A stretch of 64,000 bases of DNA from positions 1,550,001 to 1,614,000 of the forward strand of contig JAWQEG010000488.1 of the NCBI GenBank assembly GCA_033782935.1. Reading direction: 5' to 3'. The notes under the pieces are model-generated. The model made no database searches, was not told the DNA's origin, and was given only the letters and a program-made list of their open reading frames with translations. Of the stretch, positions 36,535-48,900 are shown piece after piece (the stretch's first letter is position 1; each line of letters starts with the position of its first letter). A program made the translations under genes and the position numbers. The stretch comes from Petrolisthes cinctipes (lineage: Eukaryota; Arthropoda; Malacostraca; Decapoda; Porcellanidae).

Positions 36535-39500
36535 ATCTACAGATCGCTTCTAGGACCCAAAAATATCGAATTTTCGGGTGTTTTGAGGTTGAATTTGGGA
36601 TATAAACGGGTGCAGAATATGCATATACATATTGACTTTGGTCACCTAAAATATCGATTTTCAGCATGTTTTGGGCCTGTATTTTGAAAATACTCTAACA
36701 CGGAGTAGGCAAGTACAGATTGCTTCTGGGACCCCAAAATATCGAATTTTCGGGTGTTTGGAGCCTGAATTTGAGATATAAATGGGTACAGAAGATGCAT
36801 GCACATATCGACTTTTGGGCACCTAAAATATCGATTTTCTGTATGTTTTGGGCCTGTATTTTGAAAATACTCTAACATGGAGTAGGAATGTACAGATCGC
36901 TTCTGGGACCCCAAAATATCGAATTTTCAGGTGTTTTGGGCCTGAATTTAAGATATCGACTTTAGGCTCCTAAAATATCGATTTTTAGCATGTTTTGGGC
37001 CTATATTTTGAAAATATTCTAGCACTGAGTAGGCATGTACAGGTCGCTTCTGGGACCCCAAAATATCGAATTTTCGGGTGTTTTGAGCCTGAATTTGAGA
37101 TATAAACGGGTACAGAAAATGCATGCACATATTGACTTTGGGCACCTAAAATATCGATTTTCAGCATGTTTTGGGCCTGTATTTTGAAAATACTCTAACA
37201 CGGAGTAGGCATGTACAGATCGCTTCTGGGACCCAAAAATATCGAATTTTCGGGTGTTCTGAGCCTGAATTTGAGATATAAACAGGTACTGAAGATCCAT
37301 GCACATATCGACTTTTGAGCACCTAAAATATCGATTTTTAGCATGTTTTGGGTCTGTATATTGAAAACATTCTAACTAGGAGTAGGCATCTACAGATCGC
37401 TTCTAGGACCTAAAAATATCGAATTTTCGGGTGTTTTAAGGTTGAATTTGGGATATAAACGGGTGCAGAAGATGCATACACATATTGACTTTGGTCACCT
37501 AAAATATCGATTTTCAACATGTTTTGGGCCGGTATTTTGAAAATACTCTAACACGGAGTAGGCAAGTACAGATTGCTTCTGGGACCCCAAAATATCGAAT
37601 TTTCGTGTGTTTTGGGCCTGAATTTGAGATATCGACTTAGGGCACCTAAAATATCGATTTTTAGCATGTTTTGAGCCAATATTTTGAAAACATTCTAGCA
37701 CAAAGTAGGCATATACAGATCGCTTCTGGGACCCAAAACTGTCGAATTTTAGGGTGTTTTGAGGTTGAATTTGGGATATAAACGGGTGCAGAAGATGCAT
37801 ATACATATTGACTTTGGTCACCTAAAATATCGATTTTCAGCATGTTTTGGGCTTCTATTTTGAAAATACTCTAACACGAAGTAGACAAGTACAGATCGCT
37901 TCTGGGACCCCAAAATATCGAATTTTCGGGTGTTTGGAGCCTGAATTTGATATATAAACGGGTACAGAAGATGCATGTACATATCGAATTTTATGCACCT
38001 AAATGATCGATTTTCAGTATGTTTTGGGCCTGTATTTTGAAAATACTCTAACACGGAGTAGGCATGTACAGTTCGCTTCTGGGACCCCAAAATATCGAAT
38101 TTTCGGGTGTTTTGAGTCTGAATTTGAGATATCGACTTTGGGCACCTAAAATATCGATTTTTAGCATGTTTTTGGCCTATATTTTGAAAAGATTCTAGCA
38201 CTAAGTAGGCATGCACAGATCACTTCTGGGACCCCAAAATATCTAATTTTCGCATGTTTCGAGCCTGATTTGGAGATATAAACGGGTACAGAAGATGCAT
38301 ACACATATTGACTTTGGACACCTAAAATATCGATTTTCAGCATGTTTTGGGCGTGTATCTGAGTAGGCATGTACAGATCGCTTCTGGGACCCCAAAATAT
38401 CGAGTTTCGGGTATTTGGAGCCTGAATTTAAGATATAAATGGGTACAGATGATGATGCATGCACATATCGACTTTTGGGCACCTAAAAGATCGATTTTCT
38501 GTATGTTTTGGGAATGTATTTTGAAAATACTCTAACACGGAGTAGGCTTGTACAGATCGCTTCTGGGACCCCATAATATCGACTTTCGGGTGTTTTGGGC
38601 ATGAATTTGAGATATCGACTTTGGGCACCTAAAATATCGATTTTCAGCATGTTTTGGGCTTGTATCTGAGTAGGCATGTACAGATCGCTTCTGGGACCCC
38701 AAAATATCGAATTTTCGGGTGTTTGGAGCCTGAATTTGAAATATCGACTTTGGGCACCTAAAATATCGATTTTTAGCATGTTTTGCTCCTATATTTTGAA
38801 AATATTCTAGCACTAAGTAGTCATGTACAGATCATTTCTGGGACCCCATAATATCGAATTTTAGGGTGTTTTCAGCCTGAATTTGAGATATAAACGGGTA
38901 CAGAAGATGCATGCACATATCAACTTTGGACATTTAAAATATCGATTTTTAGCATGTTTTGAGCCTTAATTTTGAAAACATTCTAGCACTGAGTAGGCAT
39001 GTACAGATCGCTTCTGCGACCCAAAAATATCGAATTTTCGGGAGTTTTGAGGTTGAATTTGAGATATAAACGAGTGCAGAAGATGCATACACATATTGAC
39101 TTTGGGCACCTAAAATATCGATTTTCAGCATGTTTTGGGCCTGTATCTGAGTAGGTATGTACAGATCACTTCTGGGACCCCAAAATATCAAATTATCGGG
39201 TGTTTGGAGCTTGAATTTGAGATATAAACGGGTACAGAAGATGCATGCACATATCGACTTTTGAGCACCTAAAAGATCGATTTTCAGTATGTTTTGGGCC
39301 TGTATATTGAAAATACTATAACACGGAGTAGGTATGTACAGATCGCTTCTGAGACCCCAAAATATCGAATTTTCGGGTGTTTTGGGCCTGAATTTGAGAT
39401 ATCGACTTTGGGCACCTAAAATATCGATTTTTAGCATGTTTTAGGTCTATATTTAAAAAAAATTCTAGCACTGAGTAGGCATGTACAGATCGCCTCTGGG

Positions 39501-41286
39501 ACCCCAAAATATCGAATTTTCGGGTGTTTTGAGCCTCAATTTGAGATATAAACGGGTACAGAAGATACATGCACATATCGACTTTAGGCACCTAAAATAT
39601 CGATTTTGAGCATGTTGTGGGTCTGCATCATGAAAACATTCTAACAAGGAGTAGGCATGTACAGATCGCTTCTAGGGACCAAAATTACCGAATTTTCGGA
39701 TGTTTTGAGCTTGAATTTGAGATATAAACGGGTACAGAAGATGCATGCACATATCGACTTTGGACACTTAAAATATCGATTTTTAGCATGTTTTGAGCCT
39801 ATTTTTTGAAAACATTCTATCACTGAGTAGGCATGTACAGATCGCTCCTGGGACCCAAAAATATCGAATTTTCGGGTGTTTTGAGGTTGAATTTGGGATA
39901 TAAACGGGTGCAGAAGATGCATACACACATATTGAGTTTGGGCACCTAAAATATCGATTTTCAGCATGTTTTGGGCCTGTATCTGAGTAGGCATGTACAG
40001 ATCGCTTTTGGGACCCCAAAATATCGAATTTTAGGGTGTTTTGAGCCTGAATTTGAGATATAAACGGTTACCGAAGATGCATGCACATATCGACTTTTGG
40101 GCACCTAAAATATCGATTTTCTGTATGTTTTGGGCCTGTGATTTGAAAATATTCTGACACGGAGTAGGCATGTACAGATCGCTTCTGGGACCCAAAAATA
40201 TCGAATTTTCCGGTGTTTTGAGGTTGAATTTGAGATATAATCGAGTGCAGAAGATGCATATACATATCGACTTTGGGCACCAAAAATATCGATTTTCAGC
40301 AAGTTTTGGGCCTGTATCTGAGTAGGCATGTACAGATCGCTTCTGGGACCCCAAAATATCAAATTTTCGGGTGTTTGGAGCCTGAATTTGAGATAAAAAC
40401 GGGTACAGAAGATTCATGCATGCAGTATGTTTTGGGCCTGTATTTTGAAAAAACTCTAACACAGAGTAGGCATGTACAGTTCGCTTCTGGGACCCCAAAA
40501 TATCGAATTTTCGGGTGTTTTGGGCCTGAATTTGAGATATCGACTTTGGGCACCTAAAATATCGATTTTTAGTATTTTTGGGCCTATATTTTAAAAATAT
40601 TCTAGCACTAAGTAGGCATGTACAGATCACTTCTGGGACCCTAAAATATCGAATTTTCGGGTGTTTTGAGCTTGAATTTGAGATATAAACGGGTATAGAA
40701 GATGCATGCACATATCTACATTGGACACTTAAAATATCTATATTTAGCATATTTTGAGCCTATATTTTTAAAACATACTAGCACTGAGTAGGCATGTACA
40801 GATCACTTCTGGGACCCCAAAATATCGAATTTTCTGTGTTTTGAGCCTGAATTTGAGATATAAACGGGTACAGAAGATGCATGCACATATCGACTTTGGA
40901 CACTTAAAATATCGATTGTTAGCATGTTTTGAGCCTATATTTTGAAAACATTCTAGCACTGAGTAGGCATGTACAGATCGCTTCTAGGACCCAAAAATAT
41001 CGAATTTTCGGGTGTTTTGAGGTTGAATTTGAGATATAAACGAGTGCATAAGATGCATACACATATTGACTTTGGGCACATAAAATATCGATTTTCAGCA
41101 TGTTTTGGGCCTGTATCTGAGTAGGCATGTACAGATCGCTTCTGGGACCCCAAAATATCGAATTTTCGGGTTTTGGGAGCCTGAATTTGAGATATAAACG
41201 GGTACAGAAGATGCATGCACATATCGACTTTGGACACTTAAGATATCGATTTTTAGCATGTTTTGCGCCTATACTTTGAAAACATT
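36535..41286. repeat. Block II, last part: diverged monomers, no clear recent duplication
   Basis: Monomers here carry many private changes, for example CCAAAACTGTCGAATTTTAG near 37.73 kb, GCATGTTTCGAGCCTGATTTGG near 38.26 kb, CAGATGATGATGCATG near 38.45 kb and GATTTTTAGTATTTTTGGG near 40.57 kb. I see no repeating multimer and no stretch with a close long-range partner apart from scattered subfamily matches. No gene or insertion is visible. Confidence 0.8.
40328..40471. repeat. 144-bp central-deletion monomer, divergent outlying copy
   Basis: The same deletion is present, but the junction reads CATGCATGCAGTATG instead of GCATGTAGTATG. CAGTATG is what intact monomers have at that point, so this copy preserves the junction before the C-to-T change seen in the other nine. 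It also has private changes (GATAAAAACGGG, GAAAAAACTC). It lies about 4.9 kb from the nearest other copy. Confidence 0.8.
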
Positions 41287-41891
41287 CTAGCACTGAGTAG
41301 GCATGTACAGATCGCTTCTGGGACCCAAAAATAACGAATTTTCGGGTGTTTTTAGGTAGAATATGAGATATAAACGAGTGCATAAGATGCATACACATAG
41401 TGACTTTGGGCACATAAAATATCGATTTTCAGCATGTTTTCGACCTGTATCTGAGAAGGCATGTACAGATCGCTTCTGGGACCCAAAAATATCGAATTTT
41501 CGGGTGTTTGGAGCCTGAATTTGAGATATAAACGGGTACAGAAGATGCATGCACATATCGACTTTTTGGCACCTAAAAGATCGATTTTCAGTATGTTTTG
41601 GGCCTGTATTTTTAAAATATTCTAACACGGAGTAGGCATGTACACATCGCTTCTGGGACCCCAAAATATCGAATTTTCGGGTGTTATGGGCCTGAATTTG
41701 AAATATCGAATTTGGGCACCTAAAATATCGATTTTTAGCATGTTTTGGGCCTATATTTTGAAAATACTCTAGCGCTAAGTAGGCATGTACAGATCACTTC
41801 TGGGACCCAAAATATCGAATTTTCGGGTTTTTTGAACCTGAATTTGAGATATAAACGGGTACAGAAGATGCATGCACATATCGACTTTGGA

Positions 41892-41915
41892 CACTTAATT
41901 TAAAATATCGATTTT
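41892..41915. repeat. Short TTAA-type insertion marking the 180-bp class
   Basis: CACTTAATTTAAAATATCG replaces the ordinary CACTTAAAATATCG, a gain of 5 bp that resembles local duplication of TTAA. Later copies at about 43,224, 44,221 and 45,376 read CACTTAATTTAAATATCG, one A shorter. This copy is therefore probably the older state, and the others descend from a derivative. Confidence 0.8.
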
Positions 41916-41964
41916 TAGCATGTTTTAAGCCTATATTTTGAAAACATTCTAGCACTCAGTAGGC

Positions 41965-43295
41965 ATGTACAGATCGCTTCTGGGACCCAAAAAATATCGA
42001 ACTTTCGAGTGTTTTGAGGTTGAATTTGAGATATAAACGAGTGCAGAAGATGCATACACATATTGACTTTAGGCACCAAAAATATCGATTATCAGCATGT
42101 TTTGGGCCTGTATCTGAGTAGGCATGTACAGATCGCTTCTGGGACCTCAAAATATCGAATTTTCGGGTGTTTGGAGCCTGAATTTGATATATAAACGGGT
42201 ACAGAAGATGCATGCACATATCGACTTTTGGGCACCTAAACGATCGATTTTCAGAATGTTTTAGGCCTGTATATTGAAAATACTCTAACACGGAGTAGGC
42301 ATGTACAGATCGTTTCTGGGACCCAAAAATATCGAATTTTCGTGTGTTTTGGGCCTCAATTTGAGATATCGACTTTGGGCACCTAAAATATCGATTTTTA
42401 GCATGTTTTGGTCCTATATTTTGAAAACATACTAGCACTGAGTAGGCATGTAGAGATCGCTTCTGGGACCCAAAAATATCGGATTTTCGGGTGTTTTGAG
42501 GTTAAATTTGAGATATAAACGGGTACAGAATATGCATGCACATATCGACTTTGGACACTTAAGATATCGATTTTTAGCATGTTTTGCGCCAATATTTTGA
42601 AAACATTCTAGCACTGAGTAGGCATGTACAGATCGCTTCTGGGACCAAAAAATATTGAATTTTAGGGTTTTTTGAGGTTGAATTTGAGATATAAACGAGT
42701 GCATAAGATGCATACACATATTGACTTTGGGCACATAAAATATCGATTTTCAGCATGTTTTGGGCCTGTATCTGAGTAGGCATGTACAGATTGCTTCTGG
42801 GACCCCAGAATATCGAATTTTCGGGTTTTGGGAGCCTGAATTTGAGATATAAACGGGTACAGAAGATGCATGCACATATCGACTTTGGACACTTAAGATA
42901 TCGATTTTTAGCATGTTTTGCGCCTATATTTTGAAAACATTCTAGCACTGAGTAGGCATGTACAGATCGCTTCTGGGACCCAAAAATATCGAATTTTCGG
43001 GTGTTTTGAGGTTGAATTTGAGATATAAACGAGTGCATAAGATGCATACACATAGTGACTTTGGGCACATAAAATATCAAATTTCAGCATGTTTTGGACC
43101 TGTATCTGAGAAGGCATGTACAGATCGCTTCTGGGACCCCAAAATATCGAATTTTCGGGTGTTTGGAGCCTGAATTTGAGATATAAAAGGGTACAGAAGA
43201 TGCATGCACATATCGACTTTGGACACTTAATTTAAATATCGATTTTTAGCATGTTTTAAGCCTATATTTTGAAAACATTCTAGCACTCAGTAGGC
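41965..43295. repeat. Block III HOR, octamer copy (1,331 bp)
   Basis: Monomer spacings are 159, 177, 147, 176, 158, 176, 158 and 180. Markers in order are CGAACTTTCGAGTG with CGATTATCAGC, CCTAAACGATCG with TTTTCAGAATG, TTTTCGTGTGTTTTGGGCC, GTAGAGATCGC with TATCGGATTTTCGG, TATTGAATTTTAGGG, GGGTTTTGGGAGCC, GACTTTGGGCACATAAAATATC with AAATTTCAGC, and CACTTAATTTAAATATCG. The fifth to seventh monomers partly repeat the fourth and fifth classes. Confidence 0.92.
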
Positions 43296-44292
43296 ATGTA
43301 CAGATCGCTTCTGGGACCCAAAAAATATCGAACTTTCGAGTGTTTTGAGGTTGAATTTGAGATATAAACGAGTGCAGAAGATGCATACACATATTGACTT
43401 TAGGCACCAAAAATATCGATTATCAGCATGTTTTGGGCCTGTATCTGAGTAGGCATGTACAGATCGCTTCTGGGACCTCAAAATATCGAATTTTCGGGTG
43501 TTTGGAGCCTGAATTTGATATATAAACGGGTACAGAAGATGCATGCACATATCGACTTTTGGGCACCTAAACGATCGATTTTCAGAATGTTTTAGGCCTG
43601 TATATTGAAAATACTCTAACACGGAGTAGGCATGTACAGATCGTTTCTGGGACCCAAAAATATCGAATTTTCGTGTGTTTTGGGCCTCAATTTGAGATAT
43701 CGACTTTGGGCACCTAAAATATCGATTTTTAGCATGTTTTGGTCCTATATTTTGAAAACATACTAGCACTGAGTAGGCATGTAGAGATCGCTTCTGGGAC
43801 CCAAAAATATCGGATTTTCGGGTGTTTTGAGGTTAAATTTGAGATATAAACGGGTACAGAATATGCATGCACATATCGACTTTGGACACTTAAGATATCG
43901 ATTTTTAGCATGTTTTGCGCCTATATTTTGAAAACATTCTAGCACTGAGTAGGCATGTACAGATCGCTTCTGGGACCCAAAAATATCGAATTTTCGGGTG
44001 TTTTGAGGTTGAATTTGAGATATAAACGAGTGCATAAGATGCATACACATAGTGACTTTGGGCACATAAAATATCAAATTTCAGCATGTTTTGGACCTGT
44101 ATCTGAGAAGGCATGTACAGATCGCTTCTGGGACCCCAAAATATCGAATTTTCGGGTGTTTGGAGCCTGAATTTGAGATATAAACGGGTACAGAAGATGC
44201 ATGCACATATCGACTTTGGACACTTAATTTAAATATCGATTTTTAGCATGTTTTAAGCCTATATTTTGAAAACATTCTAGCACTCAGTAGGC
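43296..44292. repeat. Block III HOR, hexamer copy (997 bp)
   Basis: Spacings are 159, 177, 147, 176, 158 and 180. Compared with the octamer, a 176+158 pair is missing. The fourth monomer starts like octamer monomer 4 (GTAGAGATCGC, CGGATTTTCGG, GAATATGCATGC) and ends like octamer monomer 6 (GCGCCTATATTTTG). If monomer 4 of the octamer has not simply mutated at that base, the exchange lies within 43,862-43,921. The rest is nearly identical to the octamer. Confidence 0.92.
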
Positions 44293-45447
44293 ATGTACAG
44301 ATCGCTTCTGGGACCCAAAAAATATCGAACTTTCGAGTGTTTTGAGGTTGAATTTGAGATATAAACGAGTGCAGAAGATGCATACACATATTGACTTTAG
44401 GCACCAAAAATATCGATTATCAGCATGTTTTGGGCCTGTATCTGAGTAGGCATGTACAGATCGCTTCTGGGACCTCAAAATATCGAATTTTCGGGTGTTT
44501 GGAGCCTGAATTTGATATATAAACGGGTACAGAAGATGCATGCACATATCGACTTTTGGGCACCTAAACGATCGATTTTCAGAATGTTTTAGGCCTGTAT
44601 ATTGAAAATACTCTAACACGGAGTAGGCATGTACAGATCGTTTCTGGGACCCAAAAATATCGAATTTTCGTGTGTTTTGGGCCTCAATTTGAGATATCGA
44701 CTTTGGGCACCTAAAATATCGATTTTTAGCATGTTTTGGTCCTATATTTTGAAAACATTCTAGCACTGAGTAGGCATGTACAGATCGCTTCTGGGACCCA
44801 AAAATATTGAATTTTAGGGTTTTTTGAGGTTGAATTTGAGATATAAACGAGTGCATAAGATGCATACACATATTGACTTTGGGCACATAAAATATCGATT
44901 TTCAGCATGTTTTGGGCCTGTATCTGAGTAGGCATGTACAGATTGCTTCTGGGACCCCAGAATATCGAATTTTCGGGTTTTGGGAGCCTGAATTTGAGAT
45001 ATAAACGGGTACAGAAGATGCATGCACATATCGACTTTGGACACTTAAGATATCGATTTTTAGCATGTTTTGCGCCTATATTTTGAAAACATTCTAGCAC
45101 TGAGTAGGCATGTACAGATCGCTTCTGGGACCCAAAAATATCGAATTTTCGGGTGTTTTGAGGTTGAATTTGAGATATAAACGAGTGCATAAGATGCATA
45201 CACATAGTGACTTTGGGCACATAAAATATCAAATTTCAGCATGTTTTGGACCTGTATCTGAGAAGGCATGTACAGATCGCTTCTGGGACCCCAAAATATC
45301 GAATTTTCGGGTGTTTGGAGCCTGAATTTGAGATATAAACGGGTACAGAAGATGCATGCACATATCGACTTTGGACACTTAATTTAAATATCGATTTTTA
45401 GCATGTTTTAAGCCTATATTTTGAAAACATTCTAGCACTCAGTAGGC
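44293..45447. repeat. Block III HOR, heptamer copy (1,155 bp)
   Basis: Spacings are 159, 177, 147, 158, 176, 158 and 180. Octamer monomer 4 is missing. Monomer 3 ends GGTCCTATATTTTG as usual but is followed by GAAAACATTCTAGC (the monomer 4 ending) instead of GAAAACATACTAGC, then by the TATTGAATTTTAGGG monomer. The exchange therefore falls in a 15-bp shared interval at 44,744-44,758. Confidence 0.92.
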
Positions 45448-45985
45448 ATGTACAGATCGCTTCTGGGACCCAAAAAATATCGAACTTTCGAGTGTTTTGA
45501 GGTTGAATTTGAGATATAAACGAGTGCAGAAGATGCATACACATATTGACTTTAGGCACCAAAAATATCGATTATCAGCATGTTTTGGGCCTGTATCTGA
45601 GTAGGCATGTACAGATCGCTTCTGGGACCTCAAAATATCGAATTTTCGGGTGTTTGGAGCCTGAATTTGATATATAAACGGTTACAGAAGATGCATGCAC
45701 ATATCGACTTTTGGGCACCTAAACGATCGATTTTCAGTATGTTTTGGGCCTGTATATTGAAAATACTCTAACACGGAGTAGGCATGTACAGATCGTTTCT
45801 GGGACCCAAAAATATCGAATTTTTGGGTGTTTTGGGCCTCAATTTGAGATATCGACTTTGGGCACCTAAAATATCGATTTTTAGCATGTTTTGGTCCTAT
45901 ATTTTGAAAACATACTAGCACTGAGTAGGCATGTAGAGATCGCTTCTGGGACCCAAAAATATCGGATTTTCGGGTGATTTGAGGT
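45448..45985. repeat. Block III HOR, partial fourth copy
   Basis: Spacings 159, 177 and 147 repeat the first three monomers of the HOR, including CGAACTTTCGAGTG and CCTAAACGATCG. The fourth monomer begins GTAGAGATCGC and CGGATTTTCGG but then switches to GGGATATAAACGGGTGCAG and GACTTTGGTCACC, so the HOR ends here. TTTTCAGTATG in monomer 2 replaces the TTTTCAGAATG of the other copies. Confidence 0.88.
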
Positions 45986-48900
45986 TAAATTTGGGATATA
46001 AACGGGTGCAGAAGATGCATACACATATTGACTTTGGTCACCTAAAATATCGATTTTTAGCATGTTTTGAGCCCATATTTTGAAAATATTCTAGCACTGA
46101 GTAGGAATGTATAGATCGCTTCTGGGACCCAAAAATATCGAATTTTCGGGTGTTTTGATGTTGAATTTGGGATATAAACGGGTGCAGAAGATGCATACAC
46201 ATATTGACTTTTGTGCACCTAAAAGATCGATTTTTAGTATGTTTTAGGCCTCTATTATGAAAATACTCTAACACGGAGTAGGCATCATGTACAGATCGCT
46301 TCTCGGACCCAAAAATAACGAATTTTCGGGTGTAATGGGCCTGAACTTGAAATATCGACTTTGGGCACATAAAATATCGATTTTTAGCTTGTTTTTGCCC
46401 TATATTTTAAAAATATTTTAGCGCTAAGTAGGCATGTACAGATCACTTCTGGGACCCCAAAATATCGAATTTTCGGGTGTTTTGAGCCTGAATTTGAGAT
46501 ATAAACGGGTACAGAAGATGCATGCACATATCGACTTTGGACACTTAAAATATCGATTTTTAGCATGTTTTGAGCCTATATTTTGAAAACATTCTAGCAC
46601 TGAGTAGGCATGTACAGATCGCTTCTTGGACCCAAAAATATCGAATTTTCGGGTGTTTTGAGGTTGAATTTGAGATATAAACGAGTGCATAAGATGCATA
46701 CACATATTGACTTTGGGCACGTAAAATATCGATTTTCAGCATGTTTTGGGCCTGTATCTGAGTAGGCATGTACAGATCGCTTCTGGGACCCCAAAATATC
46801 GAATTTTCGGGTTTTTGGAGCCTGAATTTGAGATATAAACGGGTACAGAAGATGCATGCACATATCGACTTTGGACACTTAAGATATCGATTTTTAGCAT
46901 GTTTTGCTCCTATATTTTGAAAACATTCTAGCACTGAGTAGGCATGTATAGATCGCTTCTGGGACCCAAAAATATTGAATTTTCGGGTGTTTTGAGGTTG
47001 AATTTGAGATATAAACGAGTGCATAAGATGCATACACATATTGACTTTGGGCACATAAAATATCGATTTTCAGCATGTTTTGGGCCTGTATCTGAGTAGG
47101 CATGTACAGATCGCTTCTGGGACCCCAAAATATCAAATTTTCGGGTGTTTGAAGCCTGAATTTGAGATATAAATGGGTACAGAAGATGTATGCACATATC
47201 GACTTTTGGGCACTTAAAAGATTGATTTTCAGTATGTTTTAGGCCTGTATTTTGAAAATATTCTAACACGGAGTAGGCATGTACACATCGCTTCTGGGAC
47301 CCCAAAATATCGAATTTTCGGGTGTGTTGAACCTGAATTTGAGATATAAATGGGTACAGAAGATGCATGCACATATCGACTTTGGACACTTAAAATATCG
47401 ATTTTTAGCATGTTTTGAGGCTATATTTTGAGAATAATCTAGCGTTAAGTAGGCATGTAAAGATCACTTCTGGGACCCCAAAACATCGAATTTTCGGGTG
47501 TTTTGAGCCTGAATTTGAGATATAAACGAGTGCAGAAGATGCATACACATATTGACTTTAGGCACCAAAAATATCGATTATCAGCATGTTTTGGGCCTGT
47601 ATCTGAGTAGGCATGTACAGATCGCTTCTGGAACCTCAAAATATCGAATATTCGGGTGTTTGGAGCCTGAATTTGAAATATAAACGGGTACAGAAGATTC
47701 ATGCACATATCGACTTTTGGGCACCTAAAAGATCGATTTTCAGTATGTTTTGGGCCTGTATATTGAAAATACTCTAACACAGAGTAGGCATGTACAGATC
47801 GCTTATGGGACCCAAAAATATCGAATTTTCGGGTGTTTTGGGCCTCAATTTGAGATATCGACTTTGGGCACATAAAATATCGATTTTTAGCATGTTTTGG
47901 TCCTATATTTTGAAAACATATTAGCACTGAGTAGGCATGTACAGATCGCTTCTGGGACCCAAAAATATCGGATTTTCTGGTGTTTTGAGGTTAAATTTGG
48001 GATATAAACGGGTGCAGAAGATGCATACACATATTGACTTTGGTCACCTAAAATATCGATTTTTAGCATGTTTTGAGCCTATATTTTGAAAATATTCTAG
48101 CACTGAGTAGGCATGTACAGATCGCTTCTGGGACCCAAAAATATCGAATTTTCGGGTGTTTTGATGTTGAATTTGGGATATAAACGGGTGCAGAAGATGC
48201 ATACACATACTGACTTTTGTGCACCTAAAAGATCTATTTTTAGTATATTTTAGGCCTCTATTATGAAAATACTCTAACACGGAGTAGGCATGTACAGATC
48301 GCTTCTCGGACCCAAAAATAACGAATTTTCGGGGGTTATGGGCCTGAATTTGAAATATCGAATTTGGGCACCTAAAATATCGATTTTTAGCATGTTTTGG
48401 GCCTATATTTTGAAAATAATCTAGCGCTAAGTAGGCATGTACAGATCACTTCTGAGACCCCAAAATATCGAATTTTCGGGTGTTTTGAGCCTGAATTTGA
48501 GATATAAACGGGTACAGAAGATACATGCACATATCGACTTTGGACACTTAAAATATCGATTTTTAGCATGTTTTGAGCCTATATTTTGAAAACATTCTAG
48601 CACTCAGTAGGCATGTACAGATCGCTTTTGGGACCCAAAAATATCGAACTTTCGAGTGTTTTGAGGTTGAATTTGAGGTATAAACGAGTGCAGAAGATGC
48701 ATACACATATTGACTTTAGGCACCAAAAATATCGATTATCAGCATGTTTTGGGCCTGTATCTGAGTAAGCATGTACAGATCGCTTCTGGGACCTCAAAAT
48801 ATCGAATTTTCGGGTGTTTGGAGCCTGAATTTGAAATATAAACGGGTACAGAAGATGCATGCACATATCGACTTTTGGGCACCTAAAAGATCGATTTTCA

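Noticed and set aside
43862..43921. A firmly placed exchange breakpoint in the block III hexamer
   Set aside because: The assignment depends on one base (GCGCCTAT against GCGCCAAT in octamer monomer 4), which could be a private mutation of the octamer. I keep it only as a possibility in the feature note.
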